The notes under the pieces are model-generated. The model was not told where the DNA came from. It saw only the letters and a list, made by a program, of their open reading frames with translations, and did not search any database. Positions 1 through 10,200 of a stretch of DNA of 64,000 nt are shown here, piece by piece. The DNA lies in contig NZ_OZ253579.1 of NCBI RefSeq assembly GCF_965263005.1, positions 2,232,001 through 2,296,000 on the forward strand. Reading direction: 5' to 3'. The position numbers were made by a program, and so were the translations under genes. This DNA is from Rariloculus sp965263005 (GTDB lineage Bacteria; Pseudomonadota; Gammaproteobacteria; Steroidobacterales; Rariloculaceae). How positions within the stretch are numbered: the first letter of the stretch is position 1; each line of letters opens with the position of its first letter.

Positions 1-617
1 TCAAGCCGGGTGCGGCGAGCCTCGGCCGTCGCGCCGTCGCCGCCGAACATGCGCTCGAACACGATGCGCGGATTGAGCTCCATCGGCAACGGCTGGGTCG
101 GTGTGCGCCATGAGATCGTATCCATGTACGTGCACAGGTAATCGCCGGCGCAGGTGCCAAAAATGTTCGAGCTGTCTTCGATCGCGAATTCCATCGAAGG
201 GAACGTCGTGTCCTGGCCGATATGCCGGGCCACGACCTGATCGATGCTCGTGTTGAGCTCGATCAGGTTGCCTCTCGGCGCATGGGCGCACGCGCTGAAA
301 AATCCCGGTGTTGCGGAATGGGCGTTCGAGCCCTCTGAATACAGGCCGCTGATCACGTTGACATACTCGCGCAGCGGCTCCAGCGGCTTGAGAATTCGTG
401 GAAACTCGAAGCCTGTCCCGACCTGCTTCGGCATCCATCCCTCCATGATCACGCCGTGCGGCACGTAGATCGTTCCGAAGCGCAGCACCGGAGACGCCGC
501 CGTCTGGGCCAGAGCCACGCGTGCCGGGACCATGGCGTCAAGCAGGGGCAGAGCCACGCTTGCCCCGAGACCGCGCAGAACCGCGCGGCGCGACAGATGC
601 TTCTTGCTGATGAACAT
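1..617 (-). CDS. DUF1552 family exported protein (3' end cut by window edge)
   Basis: Reading the minus strand from the ATG at 617 gives a protein that stays open to base 1, so the C-terminus lies outside the window. The N-terminus has a twin-arginine signal (SRRAVLRGLG followed by a hydrophobic stretch to ALAQ), then RFGTIYVPHGV. This matches the DUF1552 protein at 38466, which starts MFITKKHLQRRTFLRGMG and continues RFGAIYMPHG. Later residues FERMFGGDGATAEARR match FERMFGDPGTPSQRLE of that copy. DUF1552 proteins are typically encoded next to DUF1592 cytochromes; their reaction is unknown. The gene starts 5 bp after the stop of the DUF1592 gene, so the two are cotranscribed. The assignment is firm; the function is not known. 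Confidence 0.88.
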   Translation of the reverse strand, partial: MFISKKHLSRRAVLRGLGASVALPLLDAMVPARVALAQTAASPVLRFGTIYVPHGVIMEGWMPKQVGTGFEFPRILKPLEPLREYVNVISGLYSEGSNAHSATPGFFSACAHAPRGNLIELNTSIDQVVARHIGQDTTFPSMEFAIEDSSNIFGTCAGDYLCTYMDTISWRTPTQPLPMELNPRIVFERMFGGDGATAEARRTRL

Positions 618-622
618 GTTCT

Positions 623-3112
623 TTAGTCCTCCTGATTCGCCGTGTCAGAGGGTGGATCCAAAAATAACGAACGCACCGACCCGTCCGAGTCGACGCCAGC
701 GCTCACGTTGGCGGCAACTGTCTCGGCGTCGCTGGCACTTGCGATCCGCAGTTGGAACGGCTCGCTCGTAACGATTCCTGCCACCAATGACGAAAAGCGA
801 TAGTCGCTGCCTGCCGCTTCGCGCACGATGGTGCGTACGGCCGGCATGTCATAGTACTCGAGCCCGCGGCCGAGCGCATATGTCAGGAGCTTCTCGACCG
901 CCGTACGGACGAATCGCTCAGGTTGGCTCACAATAGCGTCGCGCAGCTCGACCGGCCCGCTGATCGGACCGAAATCCCGCAGCACGTGGATTGTCTGGGC
1001 TGTCTGCTTGAGCGCCGCGCCACCGTCCTCGCTGCGCCAGCGGCCGATCCCGTCATAGCCCTCGAAGGCCAGACCGATTGGATCCATCAGCGCGTGGCAG
1101 CTCGCGCAGGCGGGGTCCGCGCGGTGCCGCTCCATGCGTTGGCGCATCGTCAGCGGTTCGTCGGTGTTTTCGGGCAGCGCGGGCACATTCGGCGGCGGCT
1201 CGGGCGGCGGTGTGCCCAAAATGTTCGTGAGTACGTAGTTTCCGCGCGTGACGGGCGATGTCCGGTTCGGGTAGGAACTCAATGTCAGGATGCTGCCGTG
1301 CCCGAGCAGCCCTCTGCGCCTCTCGTCGTCGACGGCGATGCGCCGGAACTGGTCGCCGTAGATGTCCGGCAGGCCGTAATGACGCGCAAGCCGTTCGTTG
1401 ACGTGCGTGTAGTCGGCGCTCAGGAGCTCCGTCATGGGCCTGTCCTCGAGAACGATCGTCTCGAACAGGATTTCCGTCTCGCGAAGCAAGCTCTGCCTCA
1501 GGTTATCGTCGAAATCCGGAAAAACGTACATGTCGGGGTTCGCGGCGCGCAGATTCCGCAGATAGAGCCACTGACCGGCGAAATCCTTGGCGAGGACCCC
1601 GGCGCGCTCGTCCGCAAGCATCCGGGCAACTTGCGCTTCGAGCACGGCGGGTTCGAGCAGCCGCCCTTCGGCGGCGAGATCGAGGAGCTCGTCATCGGGA
1701 ATGCTGCTCCAGATGAAAAACGACAGTCGAGACGCCATGTCCAGGTCGCTGATGCGGTAAATCTGTCCCGGAGCGGCGTCCTCGGGGTCGTTCTCGACGC
1801 GGAACAGGAACTGCGGCGCGACGAGCAGATACGCGAGCGCTGTCTGGATGCCGGAGTCGAAGTCGCGGCCCTGCGCCCGTTCCTGCTCGTAGAGCCCGAG
1901 CACACGATCGGCCTCGGTAGCCGTCAGCGGCCGCCGGAACGCTCGCCTGGCCAACGACGTCAGGATCGACTCGGCGCAGGATGATGCCTCACCCTGAGTG
2001 TCTGAGGCCGGGTAGCACGAAAAGATCCGCTGCCGGCTCGCCGAGTTGCCCGGACCCGTGACGTTGAACGGCCCTTCGATGACGATCTGATCGAGATCCG
2101 GAATGCCGACATCCATGCGCGGGTCGTGTTTCTCGCGCAGGAACGGCTCGAGCGGCTCCTGCCGCGCGGCTGAACTCTTCTTCGCAAACGTGACGCCGAC
2201 GTCATGCATGCCAGCCGTGACCGCGACTCTGAGCTCGAACCGGCTATCGATCTCGTCGCCGGCATTTCCTGGAAACATCTGGGCGCGTCTCTCGTCCTCG
2301 GGTCCACCGAAGCGGGTCAATGCGAGCCGGCTCCCGTCGAGGCTGATCTCGAGTTCGTGTGGTGTCTCGGTGCCTCGCACGACATCGACCGTGTTGCGCC
2401 AGAGTTTTGGTTTGATCAGGTATTCCCCGTCGACGGGAAAATAATGCTCGACGAGCGTGCCGCCGCGCGTCCCGAACGGCAGCCCCGCGACATGGTCGGT
2501 CTGAGAGCGGTCCGGAGGCACGCGATAGGTCGTTACCGCGGGCGTGATATCGGTGGCGCCGACCGCAGCGCTCGCGATCTTCCAGGCAGCCGCCAGATAG
2601 CGGTCCATGAGCGACGGGTCCGTGCCGAGCACGTCGGCGATATTGTCGAAACCGTAGGCTTCGCTGTCGTTCGGCAACATCGCGGTTGAGTCGATTTTGT
2701 AGGCCAGCAGATCGTGGATCGCGTTGCCGTACTCGGTACGGTTCAGGCGGTGCAGGGACTTGCGGCCCGGATTCGGGTTCGCTACCGCGAGATCGTCGAG
2801 CGCGGTCTCAACATAGGAGACGAGCGCGTCGGTTTGCGCGGCGTCGGGCAGCGGACCGCCGGCCGGCGGCATCATGCGTCCACGCAGCTTCCAGACGACG
2901 GTTTCCCAGATTTCCGGATGTTCGCCGATGGCGGCGAAGTCGAGCTGCTCGAACGATAGCTCGGCGACCTGCTCGATGTCGTTGTGACAGTCGAGGCAGA
3001 ACGTGCCAACCAGGTCAGCGTGCTCGTCGGCATCCGTGCCCAGGGGGCCGCATGCGACGCCGCTCGCGGCCAGCAAGCCTACGGAGACGTTAGCCAGAAA
3101 GCTGCTTCGCAT
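623..3112 (-). CDS. DUF1587/DUF1592/DUF1588/DUF1585 multidomain c-type cytochrome protein
   Basis: An 829-residue exported protein with an N-terminal hydrophobic segment ending near Cys21. A haem-binding CLDCH lies at residues 39-43 (PSCyt1-like domain). The DUF1587 signature HRLNRTEYGNAIHDLL follows near residue 120, then DUF1592 (SRLSFFIWSSIPDDELLDLA). A second CASCH with the MDPIGLAFEGYDGIGRWR signature of DUF1588 lies near residue 665, and DUF1585 (TYALGRGLEYYD) is C-terminal. This architecture is best known in Planctomycetes but also occurs in marine and soil proteobacteria, nearly always paired with DUF1552, as here. It is probably a periplasmic or envelope redox protein; the substrate is unknown. 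It is a paralogue of the protein at 36030. Confidence 0.9.
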   Translation of the reverse strand: MRSSFLANVSVGLLAASGVACGPLGTDADEHADLVGTFCLDCHNDIEQVAELSFEQLDFAAIGEHPEIWETVVWKLRGRMMPPAGGPLPDAAQTDALVSYVETALDDLAVANPNPGRKSLHRLNRTEYGNAIHDLLAYKIDSTAMLPNDSEAYGFDNIADVLGTDPSLMDRYLAAAWKIASAAVGATDITPAVTTYRVPPDRSQTDHVAGLPFGTRGGTLVEHYFPVDGEYLIKPKLWRNTVDVVRGTETPHELEISLDGSRLALTRFGGPEDERRAQMFPGNAGDEIDSRFELRVAVTAGMHDVGVTFAKKSSAARQEPLEPFLREKHDPRMDVGIPDLDQIVIEGPFNVTGPGNSASRQRIFSCYPASDTQGEASSCAESILTSLARRAFRRPLTATEADRVLGLYEQERAQGRDFDSGIQTALAYLLVAPQFLFRVENDPEDAAPGQIYRISDLDMASRLSFFIWSSIPDDELLDLAAEGRLLEPAVLEAQVARMLADERAGVLAKDFAGQWLYLRNLRAANPDMYVFPDFDDNLRQSLLRETEILFETIVLEDRPMTELLSADYTHVNERLARHYGLPDIYGDQFRRIAVDDERRRGLLGHGSILTLSSYPNRTSPVTRGNYVLTNILGTPPPEPPPNVPALPENTDEPLTMRQRMERHRADPACASCHALMDPIGLAFEGYDGIGRWRSEDGGAALKQTAQTIHVLRDFGPISGPVELRDAIVSQPERFVRTAVEKLLTYALGRGLEYYDMPAVRTIVREAAGSDYRFSSLVAGIVTSEPFQLRIASASDAETVAANVSAGVDSDGSVRSLFLDPPSDTANQED

Positions 3113-3415
3113 CGAATTCGCCCGGCCCGCTTTGTCTGGCGCGGTAAGATGTCTATTGTATCGACGGCCGCTGCCATTCTCCAGAATCTTTGCGGCGGCT
3201 CCGTCGCGCTGCCCAGTGCCGCACTGCCGCTATGGCGCCTCTGTATTGTCGCTATCCGAGCGATAGGCTGCGGCCCGCGACACGGGCATGATCGGGAATC
3301 CGTAGCACAGGCTCGGCAATTTTGGAGCTTTGCGCTTGGCGAGTACAATAGGCGGCCGACACTTTGGAGCGGTGCCGGGTCGGTCATCCGGTTGGCGCAG
3401 AGGTAAAAGAAAACG
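3113..3415. other. Divergent intergenic region, about 300 bp
   Basis: No gene is seen. It separates the minus-strand DUF1592 gene from the plus-strand desaturase and must hold promoters for both. The best candidate is the desaturase promoter listed separately; no convincing minus-strand promoter was found. Confidence 0.5.
3322..3349 (+). promoter_or_regulatory. Candidate sigma70 promoter of the desaturase gene
   Basis: TTGGAG (3322-3327) and TACAAT (3344-3349) are spaced by 16 bp, about 67 bp upstream of the desaturase start. Each differs from consensus at one or two positions. This is a pattern match only. Confidence 0.35.
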
Positions 3416-4594
3416 ATGTATTTCCAAGGCGTGCTCGCGTTGTCCGGTTGGGGCTATTTCTGGGCAACGATACTGTTGACTCACGTTACGATCGCGTGCG
3501 TCACGATTTTTCTGCACCGCGCTCAGGCGCATCGTGCGCTGAAGCTGCATCCGGCCGTCAGTCACTTCTTCAGACTCTGGCTTTGGTTGACGACCGGTAT
3601 GGTGACGCGCCAGTGGGTCGCCGTGCACCGAAAGCACCATGCGAAATGCGAACTCGAAGAGGATCCGCATAGCCCGCAGCAAACGAGCATCGCGACGGTC
3701 CTGTTCGGCGGCGCCTTCCTGTATCGCAAGGAATCTTCCAAACACGAAACGCTGGAAGCCTACGGCCACGGTACGCCCGATGACTGGCTCGAGCGCAACG
3801 TCTACAGCCGGCACGTCTTTCTTGGTATCGGCCTCATGCTCGCCGCCGACGTGATCCTCTTCGGCCTCGCAGGTCCCGTGATCTGGCTGGTGCAAATGCT
3901 GTGGATTCCGTTCTGGGCGGCCGGTGTCATCAACGGAGTAGGGCACTATTGGGGCTATCGCAACTTCGAAACCGAGGACGCTTCACGCAACATCATTCCT
4001 TTTGGCCTTCTCATCGGCGGCGAGGAGATGCACAACAACCATCACGCCTACGCCGTGTCGGCGAAATTCTCGAACAAGTGGTGGGAGTTCGACATCGCCT
4101 GGCTCTACATTCGATTGCTCGAGATGCTCAAGCTTGCCGAGGTACGCAGAGTCGCCCCCAAGACATTGTTCGCCGGCCACCGGCCTGCCGTGGACACGGA
4201 TCTCCTGCGCACAATCGATGCGAACCGCTTTCACGTCTTGAAGCTCTACGGCAGCCGCGTGGTGAGACCCGTGTTTCGCGCCGCGTGCAAGGGCGAACAG
4301 GGCGCCGAGAAGAAACGGCTGCTCGGCTTGCGCAAGCAGATCTCAACCGAGGATACGGCCGTTGAGCGAGTCGGCGATCAGCAACTGTCCGCCGCGCTCA
4401 AGGACAATCAGACGCTGCGGACGATTTACGAGTTCAAGCAACGGCTCAAATCACTCTGGAGTCAGCACGGCAAGGATCAGGCAGAGCCCCTGGCGCGCTT
4501 GCAGGCGTGGTGCACCGATGCCGAAGCGAGCGGTATCGCGGCGCTGCAGGAGTTCGCCCGTTTGCTCAGGGGCTACCGCTCGCAGCTCGCTTGA
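3416..4594 (+). CDS. Membrane fatty acid (acyl-CoA) desaturase
   Basis: A 392-residue di-iron membrane desaturase of the DesA/stearoyl-CoA desaturase type, which introduces a double bond into acyl chains at the cytoplasmic membrane. The three histidine boxes are visible: HRAQAH near residues 34-39, HRKHH near 69-73, and the C-terminal HNNHH near 204-208. Hydrophobic segments flank the boxes (residues 5-30, 50-65, 135-180). After the catalytic domain comes a charged tail of about 120 residues (around 275-392) that looks helical and is longer than in many bacterial desaturases. GAGG precedes the ATG start. The gene stands alone; a hairpin follows its stop. The substrate chain and double-bond position cannot be read from sequence. 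Confidence 0.9.
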   Translation: MYFQGVLALSGWGYFWATILLTHVTIACVTIFLHRAQAHRALKLHPAVSHFFRLWLWLTTGMVTRQWVAVHRKHHAKCELEEDPHSPQQTSIATVLFGGAFLYRKESSKHETLEAYGHGTPDDWLERNVYSRHVFLGIGLMLAADVILFGLAGPVIWLVQMLWIPFWAAGVINGVGHYWGYRNFETEDASRNIIPFGLLIGGEEMHNNHHAYAVSAKFSNKWWEFDIAWLYIRLLEMLKLAEVRRVAPKTLFAGHRPAVDTDLLRTIDANRFHVLKLYGSRVVRPVFRAACKGEQGAEKKRLLGLRKQISTEDTAVERVGDQQLSAALKDNQTLRTIYEFKQRLKSLWSQHGKDQAEPLARLQAWCTDAEASGIAALQEFARLLRGYRSQLA

Positions 4595-4603
4595 TCCAGC
4601 CCT

Positions 4604-4622
4604 CCCGGGGATGAATCCCGGG
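4604..4622 (+). terminator. Hairpin after desaturase gene
   Basis: CCCGGG at 4604-4609 and again at 4617-4622 can pair around a short loop, 10 bp after the stop. A further ATCCCGG follows. There is no T-run, so this is a possible rather than classical terminator. Confidence 0.4.
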
Positions 4623-4814
4623 CATGAATCCCGGTGCTAAAGCGCGGTGCTATACTTGCGCACCCGCGCTTCGTGGGTCCTCGCTTCACGAGCGTTGCAC
4701 GCAGATGGCCGGGTCACCGCGAAGCACGACGCGCCTGGATAGGCGGGCAAATACTGACCGAAGCAGCTCCGTCGGCGGCGAGTCAGATCGGCAATTGCGT
4801 AGGGAGGCACCACG

Positions 4815-5279
4815 ATGAGTGGAGAACACATTGAACTCGGCCCGGAACAGTCGTTGAATCGTCGCTCCGTGTTGACGGGAGCGGGCAAAGCCGCGGCCGC
4901 GGCCGCAGCGGTTGGCGCGACGCTATCGACGAGCGCCTTGGCAGCCGACAGTGTCGTCGGCCAGTATTGCATGACAATCGTCTACGAGAACGGCCCGGAT
5001 GTGAGATTCGATTTCGACTACTACGAGAACACCCACATGCCGCTGATCATGAGGCTCTACGGTGACTCGATCAGCCGCTTCGAACTGCGCCGCGGCCAGC
5101 CGGGCGCCGACGGTTCGCCACCACCCTTCATCGCGACGCTAAATATCTATATCGCCGATGTCGATGCGTTCGAAGCCGCCGCCGCCGAGCACCAGGCCGG
5201 TATCCGCGCGGACGTCTCCAAGTTCACCAATGCGAATCTCATCGCGCAGCGTGACAGCGTCTTCGCGATCGACGAGTAG
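4815..5279 (+). CDS. Tat-exported EthD-domain protein
   Basis: A 154-residue protein. Residues 17-44 form a twin-arginine signal (NRRSVLTGAGKAAAAAAAVGA...SALA). The mature part carries the EthD fold pattern: a YYENTHMPL motif near residue 70 and a small ferredoxin-like alpha/beta barrel to the end. EthD proteins form small dimeric barrels; the founder is needed for ethyl tert-butyl ether degradation, but most members are uncharacterised and usually cytoplasmic, so export here is unusual. GGGAGG precedes the ATG. The gene stands alone between the desaturase and a convergent DUF1499 gene. Confidence 0.75.
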   Translation: MSGEHIELGPEQSLNRRSVLTGAGKAAAAAAAVGATLSTSALAADSVVGQYCMTIVYENGPDVRFDFDYYENTHMPLIMRLYGDSISRFELRRGQPGADGSPPPFIATLNIYIADVDAFEAAAAEHQAGIRADVSKFTNANLIAQRDSVFAIDE

Positions 5280-5410
5280 TCGAACCACCCCGAAACAGGA
5301 TCGACGTTGAGCCGCGTAACCGGTGGCGGAGTTTTCGAAGCAATTGGATGCGAGACTAGCAGGACTATCCTTTCAGTCTGTCGCCACGAAACCTGGCACT
5401 CAACGCCCGG

Positions 5411-6217
5411 TTACAGCGCGTCGAAGAACGCTCTGAGCCTTCTCGCGTTCGTGCCGGCGTCGCCGCGGCCGACTCGCGACAACGAGCGCGCATCGATGAC
5501 GGTACCGTCTGTGCCGGCGCGGATCCGGACCACGACGTCGTCCTTGAATCGATACCAGAATGTCGTATCGGTCGCTTCGATCCGGCCTTCCTCCGGCACT
5601 TGGGCGACGAGTTCCCAGCCGAGCCGTCCGACGGCGGCGAGCGCACGTTCGAAAACGACTTCGGGCGGGTCGCTGAGCGTGCGTGTTGTCAGGTCGGGAA
5701 AGGCACCGGTTTGCAGCTCCGCGAGCCTCTCGGGTGTCATGTCATCGGAGCGGCCATAGACGGCCGTATTCGGCGCGTCGGCCCTGAGCGGCAAGACTGC
5801 GACAAACTCCGGCGGGTTCACGGTGTCGGTCGAGATGTCGTGGATCGGCGGGATATTGGCGCCTTCGCCGGGGACATACGATGCGGGGACGTAGTAGCCG
5901 AGTCCTGCCGCGATCGCGCCGATTAGCGCGAGCACCGGCAGTTTCGATCCTCCGCCGCCAGTGAGCCGTTTCCCCAGCACAAAAACTGCAGCGGCCGCGA
6001 CCAGCGCAGCCGCTGTAACGGCTTGTCCGACGACGCCCACGTGTTGCAGCATGTCGAAGCCCATCCGGAAATCCCAGAGCCCGAGCCATATGCCCACGGC
6101 TGACGCCAGCGCAACGCCTCCCACGGCGAGTCCGGCGACGAGTGCGAGTCCGGCGATCCAGCCGAGCCATGTCTTGTGCCGGCCGCGGTCAGCCGCGTCG
6201 GAGTGCGGATTGTTCAT
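5411..6217 (-). CDS. DUF1499 domain membrane protein
   Basis: 268 residues. Three hydrophobic segments occupy about residues 18-45, 62-82 and 92-110, followed by a soluble DUF1499 domain. The family signatures IHDISTD (about 125), a DPPEVVFERA region, and EATDTTFWYRFKDDVVVRIR with VDARSLSRVG-like residues near the C-terminus are all present. DUF1499 proteins are membrane-anchored and of unknown function. The gene is monocistronic and convergent with the EthD gene. Confidence 0.8.
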   Translation of the reverse strand: MNNPHSDAADRGRHKTWLGWIAGLALVAGLAVGGVALASAVGIWLGLWDFRMGFDMLQHVGVVGQAVTAAALVAAAAVFVLGKRLTGGGGSKLPVLALIGAIAAGLGYYVPASYVPGEGANIPPIHDISTDTVNPPEFVAVLPLRADAPNTAVYGRSDDMTPERLAELQTGAFPDLTTRTLSDPPEVVFERALAAVGRLGWELVAQVPEEGRIEATDTTFWYRFKDDVVVRIRAGTDGTVIDARSLSRVGRGDAGTNARRLRAFFDAL

Positions 6218-6579
6218 CGTCGATTCCTTCGGTTATTCCATCGCTTGTCGTATTCGACCCGAGCATCCGATGATATACAAACGGTCAGGAGCCGGCACTG
6301 CCGCGGAGCCAGGTGCGGCGCCGCCGGCGCTTGCTGCATCCGCTTCGCCGCCACGTCCCGGATCATGCCCAACCGATCCATCTCACGCTGGCTCATCGCT
6401 ATCCTCTCTCCCGATAATCCTCTGTCCCCCTTCTGCAAAAGGGCACATTTTCAAATTGGACAAAAGGGACACTACGGCTTTGGGCTGACACCCGGTTCGA
6501 TTCATCTCGCGAACGTGAAGCCGAGCAGGTATGTTATGCACAGAGCGTCCATGGAAGGCTTGGCAGAGGAGATTGTGCG
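6218..6579. other. Divergent intergenic region, about 360 bp
   Basis: It lies between the DUF1499 gene and the gene at 6580 and is locally less GC-rich. Two near-identical CAAAAGGG tracts (CAAAAGGGCACA and CAAAAGGGACAC, about 6435-6475) are the only notable feature. No gene or certain promoter was identified. Confidence 0.4.
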
Positions 6580-7182
6580 ATGACGAACCGCAGGCAGATC
6601 CTGCAGATCGGAATCACGGCGACGGCGTGGCCGCTCGCGTCACGTGCGGCGCAGGCCGCCGGACGTAATGTTTCCGGCCGCGGCGCCGTGCAGCTCTACA
6701 AGGTTATCTACGACAAGCGCTTCGAGGACAGTGTTTCCTTCGCCCGCCGTGCCGCGGCTTTGGGCTTGCCGCTCGAGGCGATCGAAGGCGATATGACGCG
6801 CTTTTGGTACGACGATCTATATCACGTATGGAAGCAGGACCCGGTCGCGATAGCCGGTCTCACGGCGCACGGCCCGATGTTCTGTTTCGAGCAGATCGGC
6901 CGCGACCAGGGAATGAGAGTCGTATTCAGCGCCGAGCATCGATTCGGCGCCGGCGTCGTCGAGCACGAGTTCTCGGGTCCGCTAGCGATGCTGAGCCATG
7001 GCATGGCGGTCGAATCGAGGCCCGGTTGGAGCGCCTGCATGGCCGATGTCATCGCCGAGTGCCCGGGCGGACGGACCGAGATCTCGACTGCGCAAGCGAT
7101 GACGGCAGTTCCGCGTCAAGCCGTCGCTGCGGACGCCGATTCGCTGTTCTCCTGGGTCATCGCCCCGGCCGTCAAGGTCTGA
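6580..7182 (+). CDS. Exported protein of unknown function
   Basis: 200 residues, with GAGGAG before the ATG. The N-terminus NRRQILQIGITATAWPLASRAAQAA reads as a Tat signal. The mature part has a conserved-looking core: LYKVIYDKRFEDSVSFARRAAALG, then GDMTRFWYDDLYHVWKQDPVAIAGLTAHGPMFC, then MRVVFSAEH. I do not recognise a named family. It is convergent with the RND pump gene, and a fragment of the 160-bp repeat family lies between the two stops. Confidence 0.7.
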   Translation: MTNRRQILQIGITATAWPLASRAAQAAGRNVSGRGAVQLYKVIYDKRFEDSVSFARRAAALGLPLEAIEGDMTRFWYDDLYHVWKQDPVAIAGLTAHGPMFCFEQIGRDQGMRVVFSAEHRFGAGVVEHEFSGPLAMLSHGMAVESRPGWSACMADVIAECPGGRTEISTAQAMTAVPRQAVAADADSLFSWVIAPAVKV

Positions 7183-7189
7183 CCAAGCC

Positions 7190-7230
7190 CCAGCAGTCCG
7201 TGGCAAGAGTGCCGCGTCACACCGGACACT
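7190..7230. repeat. Partial copy of the 160-bp inverted-repeat element (one end)
   Basis: The stretch from 7192 aligns with the left end of the full copy at 52866: AGCAGTCCGTGGCAAGAGTG here against AGCAGCCCGTGGCAAAAGTC there, followed by CGCGTCACACCGGACAC against GGCGTCGCACCGAGACC. Only one end remains. It sits between convergent stop codons at 7182 and 7229. Confidence 0.7.
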
Positions 7231-10200
7231 ACCCCGTCCCGGTCACCCTGTGTGTAGACGGCACGATATCGGCCGGCGTATCGGGCACATCCCACTTGAT
7301 GAAGTCTTCGAGCGCCAGGTAAAGGCACGGTACGAGGAACAGCGTGATGATCGTTGCGAATACCACGCCCCAGGCCAGCGAGATCGCCATCGGCACGATG
7401 AAAGCCGTTTCCGGCACGTCGCGCAGCATGAGCGGCGCCAGCCCGACGAACGTCGTCACCGAGGTAAGCAGAATCGGCCGAAACCTGACTACGCCAGCGC
7501 GCGCTACGGCTTCGCGAAGGTCGATGCCGAGCCGCCGCTGCCGGTTGATGTAGTCGACCAGGACGAGGCTCGAGTTCACGACGACGCCCGACAGCGCGAT
7601 CATTCCGAGCACCGAGGGCAGCCCGAGCGACCAGCCCATGATCATGTGCCCAAGGATCGCCCCGACCGTCCCGAACGGGATCACGCTCATGATGACGATG
7701 GGCTGGAAGTAGGATTTCAACGGAATCGCGAGTATCGCGTAGATCACGAGCAAGGCCATCGGCACCAAGCTGAAAAGGCCGCCGATCGCCTCGTTGCGCT
7801 CTTCCTGCTCGCCGCTCAGCGTGTAGCTGACACTGCGGTAGTTGGAGAGGATCTCGGGCAACGCACCGCTTTGCAGCGAGGCTAGCACGCGCTCCGGTGT
7901 CGTCACTGACCGCACGACATCCGCCGTCACGGTCACGACGCGCTGCCGGTCAACCCGCTGAATGCTCGAGTAACCGTTGCCGAACTCGACGTTTGCCACC
8001 GACGCGAAAGGCACCTCGACACCCGTGTCCGTGCGGATGCGCATGTCTTCGAGGTCCCCGAGCGAGCGGCGCTCGTCTTCAGGGTAACGCACCATGACGC
8101 GTACATCCTCGGTGCCGCGCTGAATGCGCTGTGCCTCCTCGCCGTAAAACGCTTGACGCGCCTGGCTTGCCAGATCGTTGAGCGTCAGTCCGAACGTGCG
8201 TGCCTCGGGGCGCAGCGAGAGTTTTGCTTCCTGCTTACCGGATCTGAACGAATCGGTGATGTCCGTCACGCCGTTGAAGCGTGCCAGCTCTCCCCGGACC
8301 AGCGTTGCGGCCTCGCGCAAGTCGTCGACGTTGCGCCCGCGCAGCTCGATCGAGATCGCGGCTCCCGCCGTGAACGCGTCCGACGAGAAACTCAACTCGA
8401 CGGCGTCCGGCACGGTTCCGGCCAATTCGCGCCAGCGCTGCGATATTTCGTTGGCCGTTACGCCGCCGCGCTCGGACGTGGGCAGGAGTGCGAGCGCAAT
8501 CTCTGCCCGGTGACTCAAAGCCGGCGAGACCACATTGGCTCGAGGTCCGCCGCCTCGGCTAGCGCTGCGGCCGACCGACGTCAACAGGTATTGAACGATG
8601 CCCGGTGTTTCCGGGTACTCGGCATCGAGTTCGGCGATGAGTTCCTGGGCCGCAAGCTCGATCTGCTCGGCGGCGCGCGTCGTCTCCGCGACGTTGATGC
8701 CTTCAGGCATCGTCAACGAGGCCGTGACCTGGTTACCCTCGATCGCCGGGAAGAACTGAAACCCGATACGGCCGCTGAGCGCGAGCCCACCCATGATGAT
8801 GAGCACGCCGCCGCCGGCGGCGAGGACCGAATAGCGCCAAGGCAGAATAGCGCGCAGCCTGCCCCCGTACTTGTGCTCGGCGAAATTCTCAAGACCCTCC
8901 GCAAGTCTGTTCTGGAAACCGAGCCACTTTTGCATGCGAGGCCCCTGTTCGGTGTCGCGGGCACGCTTACGGTGGGACAGATGCGACGGCAATATCATCA
9001 TCGATTCGATGATGCTGAACGCAAGGCAGATACAGACCACGATTCCGACGACGGCGAAAAACTGTCCCAGGCGGCCCGGTACGAAGATGATCGGCATGAA
9101 CGCTGCGACGGTGGTCAGCACGCCGAAGATGACGGGTACGGCCACCTCGTGCGTGCCGTTGACAGCCGCCGTGCGCTGATCCTCGGCATCTCGTTCGTGC
9201 GCGTAAATTCGTTCGCCGACGACGATCGCATCGTCGACAACGATACCGAGCACGAGTATGAAGCCCATGACCGTCAACGTACTCAGTGTCACGTCGAAGA
9301 AGCCGAACGTCATGACCGAGCCGAGCAGAGCGATCGGGATACCTGCGGCGACCCACATCGCAAGCCTGAACCGCAAGGGCAGGGCGAGCACGAGCAACAC
9401 GAGCGCGAGGCCGCCTCCCGCCGTGCTGAGCAGAACATTTAGCCGGGCGCCGAGCTCGTTGGCCGAGTCACGCCAGATCGTGAGATCGATACCCTCGGGC
9501 AAACGTGCACGCGCTTCTTCGAGATACGCTCCGACCTTTTCGGACGATTCGATCGTGTCTTCGTTGCCGATTCGATAGACACGCACCATCGCCGCAGGCG
9601 CGCCGTTGAAACGTACGCTCAGGTCACCTTCCTCGAATCCGTCGATTACGCGCGCGACCTCGCCGAGCGTCAGCGCGGTGCCGTCCTCGCGCGTGACGAC
9701 GACGATATCCTCGAATTCCTGGCCGACGTAGTACTGGCCCTTGGTGCGCACGAGAATCTCGCCGCCGCCGGTCTTGATGGCGCCGCCCGGCAAGTCGAGC
9801 GATGAGCGGCGTATCGCATTCGCGACCGTATCGAGTGTGAGTCCGTAGCGCCGCAGCGTGTTCTCCGATACCTCGATCGACAGCTCGTCGGGCCGCACGT
9901 ACTCCATCGTGACTTGGGAGATTCCGTCGATCGCGGCGATGTCCTCGCGCATCTCCTGAGCGAGCGTCTTGAGCGTGCGCTCATCGGTCTGTCCGGAGAT
10001 GACGATATCTGCGACCTGACTCGTCACCGCCACCTGCGAAACGATCGGTCGTTCCGTCTGGGCGGGAAACGTGTTGATGCTGTCGATCTTGCTCTTGATG
10101 TCGTTGAGCGCCTTGATCGTATCGGAGCCGGATTCGAGCTCGACGTTTACCGAGCAACTGCCTTCGCTCGACGTCGAAGTCATCTTGAAGACGTTCTCGG

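Noticed and set aside
1..438. A 145-codon minus-strand frame rich in Arg and Gly.
   Set aside because: It is an out-of-frame shadow of the DUF1552 gene, which runs from 617 to the window edge in another frame.
3220..3415. Search for a tRNA gene in the AT-poor spacer before the desaturase.
   Set aside because: No cloverleaf with TTCGA/TTCAA loop and matching acceptor arms could be built.
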